A stretch of 44,344 nt of DNA, from the NCBI GenBank assembly GCA_018266175.1, contig JAFEAY010000027.1, positions 1-44,344 of the forward strand, in the 5' to 3' direction. How positions within the stretch are numbered: position 1 is the first letter of the stretch; each line of letters starts with the position of its first letter. The notes below the pieces were generated by a model. The model was not told where the DNA came from, did not search any database, and saw nothing but the letters and a program-made list of their open reading frames with translations. Both the position numbers and the translations under genes were made by a program. Origin of the DNA: Candidatus Dependentiae bacterium (lineage in GTDB: Bacteria; Babelota; Babeliae; Babelales; RVW-14). Shown here in pieces: positions 37,409-44,344 of the stretch.

Positions 37409-40238
37409 TGTAGATAAACTCATCCCGGAACCGGCCAAGGAAGACCTCAAAGAGGTGGTTGCCCTGCTCGGCGTAGCCAGAGATACAGTCATAGAGCTTG
37501 CAAAAGAGAGCCGTAATATCCGTTTTGGAGGTTCGTCAGATGGTACCACACTAGCTACTGCTGTTAAGCAAATCGATACCTATCAGCAAAAGCAGGATGA
37601 GCTTACCGTATCGCTTAAAGAGTATCAAAAGTTGCAAGACCAGCTCGTTATCACTCAGGCTAAACTAAATGCTTCAGAAAGTGAAGCAGCTAAGAATCTT
37701 GCTACTCTTAAAATATCGCAACAAGAGCGGAATGCACAGTTAAAGCAACAAGCAGAACTGGAAAAAGCAGCGTCCAACAGTATCGACGAAGCACGCGCCA
37801 GGGTTAAGCAAATGACCACAGAACGTAATGCTTTAAATCTTGCAACCACAGAAGGCAAAGCCCGGCAGAATGAACTTAATGCAGAGATTGACCGCTATAA
37901 TGCCTTCATAAAAGAGAACGTAGATAAATACCAGCAGCAAAAGATCAATATAGGTAATTATTCTGGGGCTCTTACCATTTTAGAGCAGGAGTTGCAACGT
38001 GTAAGGCAAGCAATCGATCAAAATAATAATTCAGGCGAACAGCATACCACCACTATCATTCAATTGCAAAAAGAAGAGGCGCTTCTTACTCAATTGGTCG
38101 AGAACCAGGCGGCAGGTTTTGCTTCTGCTACCGGAGAGCTCCGCAATAATCAAAACGCGCTCATGGCTATGCAAGCAGCAGGGCTGGAGAATACTGAGAC
38201 ATTTAGGTTATTACTTGCAGAAACAGCGGAGTTAAAGGATAGAGTGGGGGATTTAAGAGCCGAAGTAAAACACTTATCATCTGATACACATACGTTAGAC
38301 GGACTGGTAGGTACTGTGCAGTTACTGGCAGGCTCTTTTGCTATTGGCACAGCAACGGCAGAACTTTTTGGTCAGAACAATGAGGATCTTCAAAAAAGCA
38401 TGCAGAAGCTGCAGGCGGTAATGACGTTGGTAGTAGGCGTACAACAGATAGCTAATGCTCTTCAGAAAGAAAGTAGCACTATGTTATTTCTTAATGAGAT
38501 ACGGACAAAAGCGGTCGCTGCGGCTCAATGGCTGTGGAATTACGCTACACAGGCCACAACAGCCTCCATGACTGCTTTACGAGGCATATTAATAAGTACC
38601 GGGCTTGGCGCTATCCTTGTTTTGATATCTTCTACAGCCGCCGCAATGGCTAAGTGGGGGGAAGAGACAGATAAGGAGACAGAAAAACTACAAGCGTTAA
38701 ATGAACAACTTAAACTTCAAAAACAATACCAGGATGATCTCATTGAAGGTTATAAACAGCAGAGTGATGAAATTATTGCTCAGATGGAAGCTGAAGGTGC
38801 TACGTCGTCGGCTATCCGTAAACAAAAAGAGGAAGATGCAAAAGCAGTTGTGGAGTTACAAAAGGAAAGTCTTGATAAGGCAAATGCCAACCTTGAAAAT
38901 TACGAGGCGATAAAGAAAAAATTATCCAAGGATGGGGAAAAACCATCTGAAGAACAGGCCAAAGCCTATAATGATGCTGTAGAGATACAAAAACAAGCAT
39001 CGAAGTCTCTTTCTGATGCGCAGCACGCTCAGGTGATGCTACATTACCAGGATATAAAAGAGGAAAAGGATGAAGAGAAAAAGGCTGCAGATGATGCAAA
39101 AAAACTGTTGGAAAAAAGGCAAAAGGACTACCAGGATTATCTCCAGAAGCTGAGAGACCTTCGGGCTGCATTTAAAAATGACACAAAGCCGGATATTGAG
39201 AAAGATGACTATGTAGCACAGCAAAAAGCTGAGTTAGAGAAGCTCGTGAAAGTTTATGACGAGGCGTTTAAGAAAGTTGGAGCGACCATGGACGACCATA
39301 ATACCGGTGTTGTTGAAGGCGCTAAGACCGTAACAGAGAATGAAACGGAAGAATTAAGCAACCGCCTGCAAATACAAATAGACTTCGCCAAAAAGCAGGA
39401 AGAAATTGACAAAGAAGTTGCGGAAAAAAAGAAGAAATATCTGGAAGAGGAAAAGGAATTATGGAAGAAAGCTGGAGATCAGGCCATTGATACTGGAGCG
39501 GCGATCGCTAAATCGATTTATGACCAACAGATACAGGCGCAGGATGATCTGTTGGCGTCTCTGGACGCTGAAAAACAAAAGAAGATCGACCTGGTCAATA
39601 CTGAAGTGATCAGTCAGGATGAGAAAACCCGCAAGATCGCTCAGATAAACCTTGACTATGCTCAACAACAGGAGGCTATTGAAGCGCGTAAGCGGGAATT
39701 ACAACGACGAGAGGCACAATTTGAGAAAGCCGCATCTATAGCCAGTATCATTGCGAAAACAGCTGAAGCGGTCGTTTCTGCGTTAAAGATCCCGATATAT
39801 GGAGAGGCTCTCGCCATAGCACATGGTGCAATTGGTGCGCTGCAGCTTGCGAAAGTGGTGGCAACTCCGCTGCCGGCGTATGCCAATGAAACTCCTGTTG
39901 GTGGTCACCCCGCAGACGGCCCGGCTTTGGTTGGTGAGGGTGGTAAACCAGAGGTTGTGACTACAAAGAATGGATCCTTCATAGCAGATAGGCCGATGAT
40001 TGTAGATCTGGAGAAGGGTGATACCGTGAAGCATCTGGATAGATATACAGACGCGATGCTGATCCCGCTCCTTAAGACAAGAAATAAGTCGGATGATCTT
40101 CAGATTTCCTTTCAGAAGCATACCGATCAGATGATGTCAGGCCTTAAAAATGTAGCGAAGGCTATCGAAAGAAAGCCAGTACCATCACTACATATCGTCG
40201 GCGGGCAATGGTCTAACTACATAAACAGTAAACTGTAA
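37395..40238 (+). CDS. Tail tape measure protein
   Basis: 947 residues from the ATG at 37395; the upstream ATG at 37332 lies in the preceding gene. It has long heptad-rich coiled coils (about 30-250 and 440-800), a hydrophobic membrane-like part at about 395-420 (GLGAILVLISSTAAAMAKWG), and a C-terminal Gly/Pro-containing end (PVGGHPADGPALVGEGGKPE). By the usual relation of about 0.15 nm per residue the tail would be roughly 140 nm long. It sets tail length and helps DNA ejection. Confidence 0.93.
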   Translation: MSTLDVDKLIPEPAKEDLKEVVALLGVARDTVIELAKESRNIRFGGSSDGTTLATAVKQIDTYQQKQDELTVSLKEYQKLQDQLVITQAKLNASESEAAKNLATLKISQQERNAQLKQQAELEKAASNSIDEARARVKQMTTERNALNLATTEGKARQNELNAEIDRYNAFIKENVDKYQQQKINIGNYSGALTILEQELQRVRQAIDQNNNSGEQHTTTIIQLQKEEALLTQLVENQAAGFASATGELRNNQNALMAMQAAGLENTETFRLLLAETAELKDRVGDLRAEVKHLSSDTHTLDGLVGTVQLLAGSFAIGTATAELFGQNNEDLQKSMQKLQAVMTLVVGVQQIANALQKESSTMLFLNEIRTKAVAAAQWLWNYATQATTASMTALRGILISTGLGAILVLISSTAAAMAKWGEETDKETEKLQALNEQLKLQKQYQDDLIEGYKQQSDEIIAQMEAEGATSSAIRKQKEEDAKAVVELQKESLDKANANLENYEAIKKKLSKDGEKPSEEQAKAYNDAVEIQKQASKSLSDAQHAQVMLHYQDIKEEKDEEKKAADDAKKLLEKRQKDYQDYLQKLRDLRAAFKNDTKPDIEKDDYVAQQKAELEKLVKVYDEAFKKVGATMDDHNTGVVEGAKTVTENETEELSNRLQIQIDFAKKQEEIDKEVAEKKKKYLEEEKELWKKAGDQAIDTGAAIAKSIYDQQIQAQDDLLASLDAEKQKKIDLVNTEVISQDEKTRKIAQINLDYAQQQEAIEARKRELQRREAQFEKAASIASIIAKTAEAVVSALKIPIYGEALAIAHGAIGALQLAKVVATPLPAYANETPVGGHPADGPALVGEGGKPEVVTTKNGSFIADRPMIVDLEKGDTVKHLDRYTDAMLIPLLKTRNKSDDLQISFQKHTDQMMSGLKNVAKAIERKPVPSLHIVGGQWSNYINSKL

Positions 40239-42400
40239 TGGACAACTTCAAATATGCACTGGTTGACGAGAATGGGAAATACTATTATACTCAGGGAGAC
40301 CGCGTGCTTGTACAGGATGATCCTATATATGCGCATGAATCTCCGGTATCATGGAATACTACCGAAATTAAGATCGAAAGAAAGATTACTGAGTTTGGTC
40401 TTGTCCGGGTGTACACATTACCTGCTGAGTTCGGCTTAAGTATGGGGCAAATATTGCGTTGTCTAGTCATTGACAAAGGATATGAGGCTTATGCCAAGCT
40501 GGTGATCCTGAAACGTAAAAGCTATACTCAGGGATTTCAATTATTTGCTGAAGCAGAAGTTGATTTTACAAAGTATATGGATTCCCGTGAGGGTAAATGG
40601 ACCGTTACCGTTAACCTCATGGACAATGGTATTGCAGAGTTCCTGAAGTCGATAGAATCTACAATATATGAGATCCCCCTTACCGATAATGACGCCATTG
40701 TTGTTAATATGGATGGAACAGAACTGCAAAATAAAGCTACCTGGGGTGTAACCAATGGTACAGATCCCAGTAATAATCCTTGTCTCGGCCATGTATTAGA
40801 TACAACACTAATAATCGTAGAGTCGCTTAATCAGTTGGATGTGCGTTCACAGGGGTGGTTTAAATACTCAAACCCAACTACTCAAGTATTTGGGCAAGGT
40901 AAGCATATATACCAGGCTTCAACTGATCGGCAGGTTACAGTCGATTTTGATTTTGGATTACAGATATCTGATGGCAGTGCTGGAACGGCCGACTTCTCCA
41001 CTACAGGTGTTAAAGTATATTTAGCAAAACGGACAGCAGCTGGTGTTAACTCTACTGTTCACGAGTTTATCAATGAGACGAACAATGTAACATATTTTGG
41101 AACGCATTTTCATGTATCCGGATCCTTCAATTTTACTCCTGGTGTAGGAGATCTGTTTTACCTAGTAGCGAATGTATATGATCTCGGTGGTAGTGGTGTG
41201 CCTTCCATTAATGTTGTGAACTGGAATTATGATGCCAATAGCTCTATCACCTTTGAGTATTTCGACAGGGTACCGGCAAACGACACGAATTGCCTTCGCT
41301 TCTTTCATGTATTAAAGAAGGTTATCGAGAAAGCCTCGAATGGCAAATATACCCTGCAAAGCAATATTCTTACTGCTGCAGGGGCTACACAGCAAGATTA
41401 CAATATAAACATCAACAATATCCCATGGCATACAGTTTTAACCTCAGGGGATGCGCTCCGAGGCCTGGACAATCCTGTCATGAAGGTATCTTACGCCATG
41501 TTACGGGATTTTGTGTTGAATACTTGGAGTTGTGGGGTGCAGGCCGATGGTAATATGTTACGAGTAGAGAAGTTAAAGACCATCTTCAACAAGGACAATA
41601 TCGCAGTAACTGTTGAAGACGTTACTAATTTCAAGCTCTACGCGGCAGCTGACCTGCTGGTTAGTACTGTAACCATTGGATGGGAACCACAGACTTATGA
41701 TCTGTTGAATGGTAAGGACGAGTTCAACACCAGCCAGCAATATAAATTACCCGTTCGTCGGCCTACAAATGAGCTAAAACTTGTCAATTCTATCAGGGCC
41801 GACATGTATGGAGTGGAATATATGCGTTATAACAGGTACCTGAAGCCTACTACGGATAGTAAATTTGATAACAACATCTTTGCACTGGAGATAGACCCCT
41901 TTAAAACCAACGGTAAATACAATTTGCTTCGCAGGCAAGGTATAAAACAAGGCCTGATATCGGCAGATACCGCTTATAACTTTGGCCTGTCTCCCAAGAG
42001 CTGTATGATCCGCAACCTTGCTTACATCTATAGCTTGCTACCTAATACCGTCGATGGTACGATCACTTTCCAGACCACAGATAAAAATTATGAAGTAAAA
42101 ACGGCTTTCTTTGGCCCTATTGTAGATGAAGATGCCAATATACCGGTAGCCTCATTTCCTAATAGGCCATCCCTACCGCTGTTCAAGCCGTGGTATATTG
42201 AGTTTGATTGCCAGCCCCCTACTACGCTCATTACAGCCATAATGGCAAACCCTTACTCTGTGGTGAAGGTGAAATATAAGGGCGTGTACTACAAAGGCTT
42301 CATTGTTTCAGCCGGTATAAAGCCGGCTCAGAACGATATTTACCAGTTCAAACTGTTGTTAACACCGGATACCGATCTATCAACATTGAAAAATATATAA
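40238..42400 (+). CDS. Large tail protein (distal tail/baseplate hub)
   Basis: 720 residues, begins in a TAATG overlap with the tape measure. The first 130 residues (YALVDENGKYYYTQGDRVLV; ITEFGLVRVYTLPAEFGLSM) are strand-rich, as in distal-tail-type domains. A longer middle domain (about 180-330) may bind carbohydrate, and the end is of hub type (VVKVKYKGVYYKGFIVSAGI). The call follows order and size; no peptidase or lytic motif is visible. Confidence 0.7.
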   Translation: MDNFKYALVDENGKYYYTQGDRVLVQDDPIYAHESPVSWNTTEIKIERKITEFGLVRVYTLPAEFGLSMGQILRCLVIDKGYEAYAKLVILKRKSYTQGFQLFAEAEVDFTKYMDSREGKWTVTVNLMDNGIAEFLKSIESTIYEIPLTDNDAIVVNMDGTELQNKATWGVTNGTDPSNNPCLGHVLDTTLIIVESLNQLDVRSQGWFKYSNPTTQVFGQGKHIYQASTDRQVTVDFDFGLQISDGSAGTADFSTTGVKVYLAKRTAAGVNSTVHEFINETNNVTYFGTHFHVSGSFNFTPGVGDLFYLVANVYDLGGSGVPSINVVNWNYDANSSITFEYFDRVPANDTNCLRFFHVLKKVIEKASNGKYTLQSNILTAAGATQQDYNININNIPWHTVLTSGDALRGLDNPVMKVSYAMLRDFVLNTWSCGVQADGNMLRVEKLKTIFNKDNIAVTVEDVTNFKLYAAADLLVSTVTIGWEPQTYDLLNGKDEFNTSQQYKLPVRRPTNELKLVNSIRADMYGVEYMRYNRYLKPTTDSKFDNNIFALEIDPFKTNGKYNLLRRQGIKQGLISADTAYNFGLSPKSCMIRNLAYIYSLLPNTVDGTITFQTTDKNYEVKTAFFGPIVDEDANIPVASFPNRPSLPLFKPWYIEFDCQPPTTLITAIMANPYSVVKVKYKGVYYKGFIVSAGIKPAQNDIYQFKLLLTPDTDLSTLKNI

Positions 42401-42418
42401 CTTGCACCAAATTATTAT

Positions 42419-43033
42419 ATGAAACTTTTTCCCCTCGTTGCCGTCTGCTTGTTTTCTCTTCCCTGTACCGCTAAGCTTAACGTTGATCTGATGGCTGGTA
42501 TCGGTATGAATAGCAACCCCAAACATGATGGGCATTTTTATTCTAAATCAACTTCTACACCCGTTAATTTTGCTGGCGCTGTAAATGTGTTGTACGGCTT
42601 CAAAAAATGGGAGATTGGCTTCAATTCAACTATCCAACCCATAAATATCAGATATAATAACGTCCGTTATACTTACGGTAATCCGGCTACTAGCTTCCAG
42701 GCTATTGCATACAGGCATTTTTCTATTGTCAGGGTAGGATTGTCAGCCGGTTATATTAACGGGAACATAAAAGAAGGTAAGCTGCAGTTTGAAAACAAGG
42801 TATTAACTTCGGTTTCCTATTCTTTTAAAGGAGGTATTACTGCCGGCATTCATGTTGGTATAGATAAATACTTCAGTAAAAATATCGCTGTTTTGGCAGA
42901 TCTATCCTACAATTTGGCTGTGTTTAATCATGACGGATTGAATTATACAGATATTAATGCCCAGCCTGTAAAAGGTTTGAACGTTCATTACTTCTATTAT
43001 AACGCTCTCGTTGGAGTGGGATTTAGGATATAA
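42419..43033 (+). CDS. Outer-membrane beta-barrel protein with signal peptide
   Basis: 204 residues. Signal peptide 1-18 (MKLFPLVAVCLFSLPCTA), then alternating amphipathic strands (WEIGFNSTIQPINIRYNNVR; FSIVRVGLSAGYI; YNLAVFNHDG), ending in ALVGVGFRI, a C-terminal signal like that of Bacteroidota outer-membrane barrels. About eight strands would fit the OmpA/porin-family size. A host-type outer-membrane protein encoded at the end of the tail operon suggests a role at the cell surface, such as receptor blocking, rather than in the virion. Confidence 0.7.
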   Translation: MKLFPLVAVCLFSLPCTAKLNVDLMAGIGMNSNPKHDGHFYSKSTSTPVNFAGAVNVLYGFKKWEIGFNSTIQPINIRYNNVRYTYGNPATSFQAIAYRHFSIVRVGLSAGYINGNIKEGKLQFENKVLTSVSYSFKGGITAGIHVGIDKYFSKNIAVLADLSYNLAVFNHDGLNYTDINAQPVKGLNVHYFYYNALVGVGFRI

Positions 43034-43038
43034 GGATG

Positions 43039-43084
43039 TGCGTCTATAGCATTTTTATCCCCTGTCAGCCCAACGGTAATTTTG
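43039..43084 (+). repeat. 46-bp promoter repeat, left copy
   Basis: Identical over 46 bases to 43570-43615. It contains both the GCGTCTATAGCA element and the TAATTTTG box. The two copies bracket a 531-bp unit with one plus-strand and one minus-strand gene. Confidence 0.92.
43040..43084 (+). promoter_or_regulatory. Late promoter copy 4 (before the 43089 gene)
   Basis: GCGTCTATAGCA at 43040-43051, TAATTTTG at 43077-43084, 37 bases start to start. The ATG at 43089 comes four bases after the box. Confidence 0.8.
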
Positions 43085-43088
43085 TTTA

Positions 43089-43313
43089 ATGGGCGGTAAC
43101 ATTATTTTGCCGGTAAACATGGCAGAGTTCAGGGAAGCACTAACAAATTTCCAGGACAGCATAAATAAACTGCGGGATTTCGAGTTTATTATGCCGGATG
43201 GGAGTAAAATATCTGCCGATGATGATAAGGCGTTCAGCGATCTTTGTTTAAATGATCTATCAGAGGTGTCAAAACGGTTGTTTCAAACTCCTTACAGCAC
43301 ACTTTCTGAATAA
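43089..43313 (+). CDS. Small protein under a late promoter
   Basis: 74 residues, acidic and helical (MAEFREALTNFQDSINKLRD), with a central MPDGSKISADDDKAF. No membrane span. It sits alone under late promoter copy 4 and its 3' end overlaps the minus-strand gene 43234-43506 by 80 bases. Not recognised. With that neighbour it forms the cargo between the two 46-bp repeats. Confidence 0.65.
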   Translation: MGGNIILPVNMAEFREALTNFQDSINKLRDFEFIMPDGSKISADDDKAFSDLCLNDLSEVSKRLFQTPYSTLSE

Positions 43314-43506
43314 TGTATTTCATTTTCGGCGTTATGTCAACAATTACTTCATTTTCAAAAGCCGGGTGCGAATCGCATTGTGTTGATTGAACGTTTTTAG
43401 TCAACAGGTCAATATGTTTTTGCATATGCCCTTCTATGTAGGAATCAACCTGGTTAATAATACCTCCTTCCTTGCCCAGCTTGCGGGTAACAACGAACTT
43501 TATCAT
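43234..43506 (-). CDS. Minus-strand small protein in the promoter-bracketed cassette
   Basis: 90 residues from the ATG at 43506; the longer frame to 43785 runs antisense into the tail gene and through a promoter. It begins MIKFVVTRKLGKEGGIINQV and is alpha/beta and mixed-charge. A perfect TATATTTG box lies 21 bases upstream on the minus strand. It is the only minus-strand gene inside the late region, which marks it as a separately expressed moron-like gene. Function not recognised. Confidence 0.55.
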   Translation of the reverse strand: MIKFVVTRKLGKEGGIINQVDSYIEGHMQKHIDLLTKNVQSTQCDSHPAFENEVIVDITPKMKYIIQKVCCKEFETTVLTPLIDHLNKDR

Positions 43507-43527
43507 ATTATATTTTGTTTGGCAAAG

Positions 43528-43535
43528 CAAATATA
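43528..43535 (-). promoter_or_regulatory. -7 box for the minus-strand gene
   Basis: TATATTTG on the minus strand, exact match to TAnnTTTG, 21 bases upstream of the ATG at 43506. No clear -33 box is seen. A hairpin lies just upstream (43542-43562). Confidence 0.5.
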
Positions 43536-43541
43536 ACACAC

Positions 43542-43562
43542 AGGGGTCTTTTAGGCCCCTGC
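43542..43562. terminator. Hairpin, possible terminator
   Basis: CAGGGGTC (43542-43549), loop TTTTA, GGCCCCTG (43555-43562): eight pairs with one T-G. Followed by CACTTTATT on the plus strand; the T-run is weak. It could end the plus-strand transcript from 43089 before late promoter copy 5. Confidence 0.45.
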
Positions 43563-43569
43563 ACTTTAT

Positions 43570-43615
43570 TGCGTCTATAGCATTTTTATCCCCTGTCAGC
43601 CCAACGGTAATTTTG
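43570..43615 (+). repeat. 46-bp promoter repeat, right copy
   Basis: Identical to 43039-43084. Outside the repeat the flanks differ at once on both sides, so the identity stops exactly at the promoter unit. Confidence 0.92.
43571..43615 (+). promoter_or_regulatory. Late promoter copy 5 (before the large tail gene)
   Basis: GCGTCTATAGCA at 43571-43582, TAATTTTG at 43608-43615, 37 bases start to start. The ATG at 43621 comes five bases after the box. Confidence 0.8.
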
Positions 43616-43620
43616 AACCG

Positions 43621-44344
43621 ATGGCTGATAAGATCACGTATTTCCCCCCGATAAACAATATCAGGATGGCGCCTTACAACAAGGCCCTGCCAACTGCTTT
43701 TCATTATCACCAGTTCGATAAAGCTCCGTTCATACAACAGCAGCAGCGTTTCAACCTGCAACAGTACTATTGTCAAAAGGTGCAATTCACAGATCCTCAG
43801 AACTTTTGGTTCTATAGCAACGGCGTAGTAACCGTTACCCTATGTTCTGTAGATCCCTATACCGGCAAGCTTACTACGGTTGCAACTCTTAGCCATATAG
43901 ATTTTGCCCCGCCGATCACTTCTTATCAATTCCCCTATACGGCAGATAACGGCCAGACCTACGATCTGGATGTGCACGGGTACCTGCATAAGTTCATTTC
44001 AGGCACGCATCCTGAGGGCTATTACTGCTTTTTCGTACACGTACACTACCAGGATCCCGATAATGAGGAGGATGTAGCCGATGAGGACTATATCAGTGAG
44101 GTAATGTGGCTGCGTGCCAGCCATCCCAAAACGGTCCGTATCCGTTACCGCAATTCTTATGACGCTTTCAATATCATGTGGGAGCGTTTCGGCATGTCCT
44201 TTTTCCTGCGTTTTGATAGCAACTGGATGACTATGGAGCCTGCCAGCGATGATGTTGTATTCTCTGACCAGGATGATAATGTCCGCAGGCTATACGGTAA
44301 TCCCTACAGGGTATTCAAGCTTAATATCGGCGGTAATTACGGTG
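43621..44344 (+). CDS. Large tail/baseplate protein, N-terminal part (continues at position 2)
   Basis: Opens with MADKITYFPPINNIRMAPYN directly after late promoter copy 5 and runs off the window end. The frame continues at base 2 to the stop at 1276 once the 125-base overlap is merged, for 624 residues in total. The N-terminal part is strand-rich and aromatic (FWFYSNGVVTVTLCSVDPYT; YYCFFVHVHYQDPDNEEDVA). No signal peptide. Baseplate or tail-tip role inferred from order. Confidence 0.72.
   Translation, partial: MADKITYFPPINNIRMAPYNKALPTAFHYHQFDKAPFIQQQQRFNLQQYYCQKVQFTDPQNFWFYSNGVVTVTLCSVDPYTGKLTTVATLSHIDFAPPITSYQFPYTADNGQTYDLDVHGYLHKFISGTHPEGYYCFFVHVHYQDPDNEEDVADEDYISEVMWLRASHPKTVRIRYRNSYDAFNIMWERFGMSFFLRFDSNWMTMEPASDDVVFSDQDDNVRRLYGNPYRVFKLNIGGNYG
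44220..44344. repeat. Terminal direct repeat, right copy (circular-map overlap)
   Basis: Exact copy of bases 1-125. See the left copy. Subtracting it leaves a circle of 44,219 bp. Confidence 0.9.

Noticed and set aside
36595-40238. Contractile-tail (myovirus) genes
   Set aside because: No sheath-like, spike or baseplate-wedge proteins were seen near the tape measure, so a siphovirus tail is more likely.
43234-43785. Minus-strand frame extended to 43785
   Set aside because: The upstream part runs antisense through a late promoter and the start of the tail gene; only the part from the ATG at 43506 has its own -7 box and protein-like composition.

Overview
The window is a complete circular phage map opened inside one gene. 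Its first 125 bases recur exactly as its last 125 (1-125 = 44220-44344), so the unique circle is 44,219 bp. The gene cut by the opening runs from 43621 through the junction to 1276. The layout is that of a temperate siphovirus: PBSX-type terminase, HK97-type portal, protease and capsid, a 947-residue tape measure with no sheath genes, a lysis cassette, a tyrosine integrase and a divergently transcribed repressor. The host is most likely a member of the Bacteroidota. Promoters match that phylum's TAnnTTTG -7 element, Shine-Dalgarno sequences are scarce, the integrase is of the Bacteroidetes SAM-like type, and the C-termini and signal peptides look typical of the group. The genus cannot be told from sequence alone.

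Layout. (1) 43621 through the junction to 7202: tail tip, baseplate and fibre genes, with a DNA methyltransferase among them. (2) 7202-9058: membrane and holin-like proteins, a spanin-like protein and a GH19 endolysin, closed by a strong terminator at 9089. (3) 9111-12372: lysogeny region with integrase, a candidate attP built on a tRNA 3' end, small unknown and membrane proteins, and an XRE repressor facing an operator-rich divergent promoter. (4) 12543-16386: rightward early genes holding a diversity-generating retroelement (DGR). It has four variable-repeat (VR) genes, one template repeat (TR) and a reverse transcriptase. (5) 16414-26911: replication and recombination, with a DUF2800 nuclease-like protein, DUF2815 ssDNA-binding protein, family A DNA polymerase, PAPS-reductase-like PP-loop protein, VirE-type primase/helicase, an iteron-rich candidate origin, VRR-NUC nuclease, SNF2 helicase and a DnaA-domain-IV-like protein. 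(6) 26926-43033: packaging, head, connector, tail and a phage-encoded outer-membrane barrel. (7) 43039-43615: a small two-gene cassette between two identical 46-bp promoters.

Two systems stand out. First, all differences between the 57-bp TR and its four VRs fall at template adenines. One VR also carries a one-base deletion at a template adenine that frameshifts its gene. Second, five late promoters share the motif GCGTCTATARCA placed exactly 37 bp upstream of a TAnnTTTG-type -7 box. They sit before the packaging operon, the portal operon, two tail operons and a small cassette. In four of the five the start codon lies only 4-5 nt after the -7 box, which suggests leaderless late mRNAs.

All functional calls come from reading motifs by eye; no database search was run.
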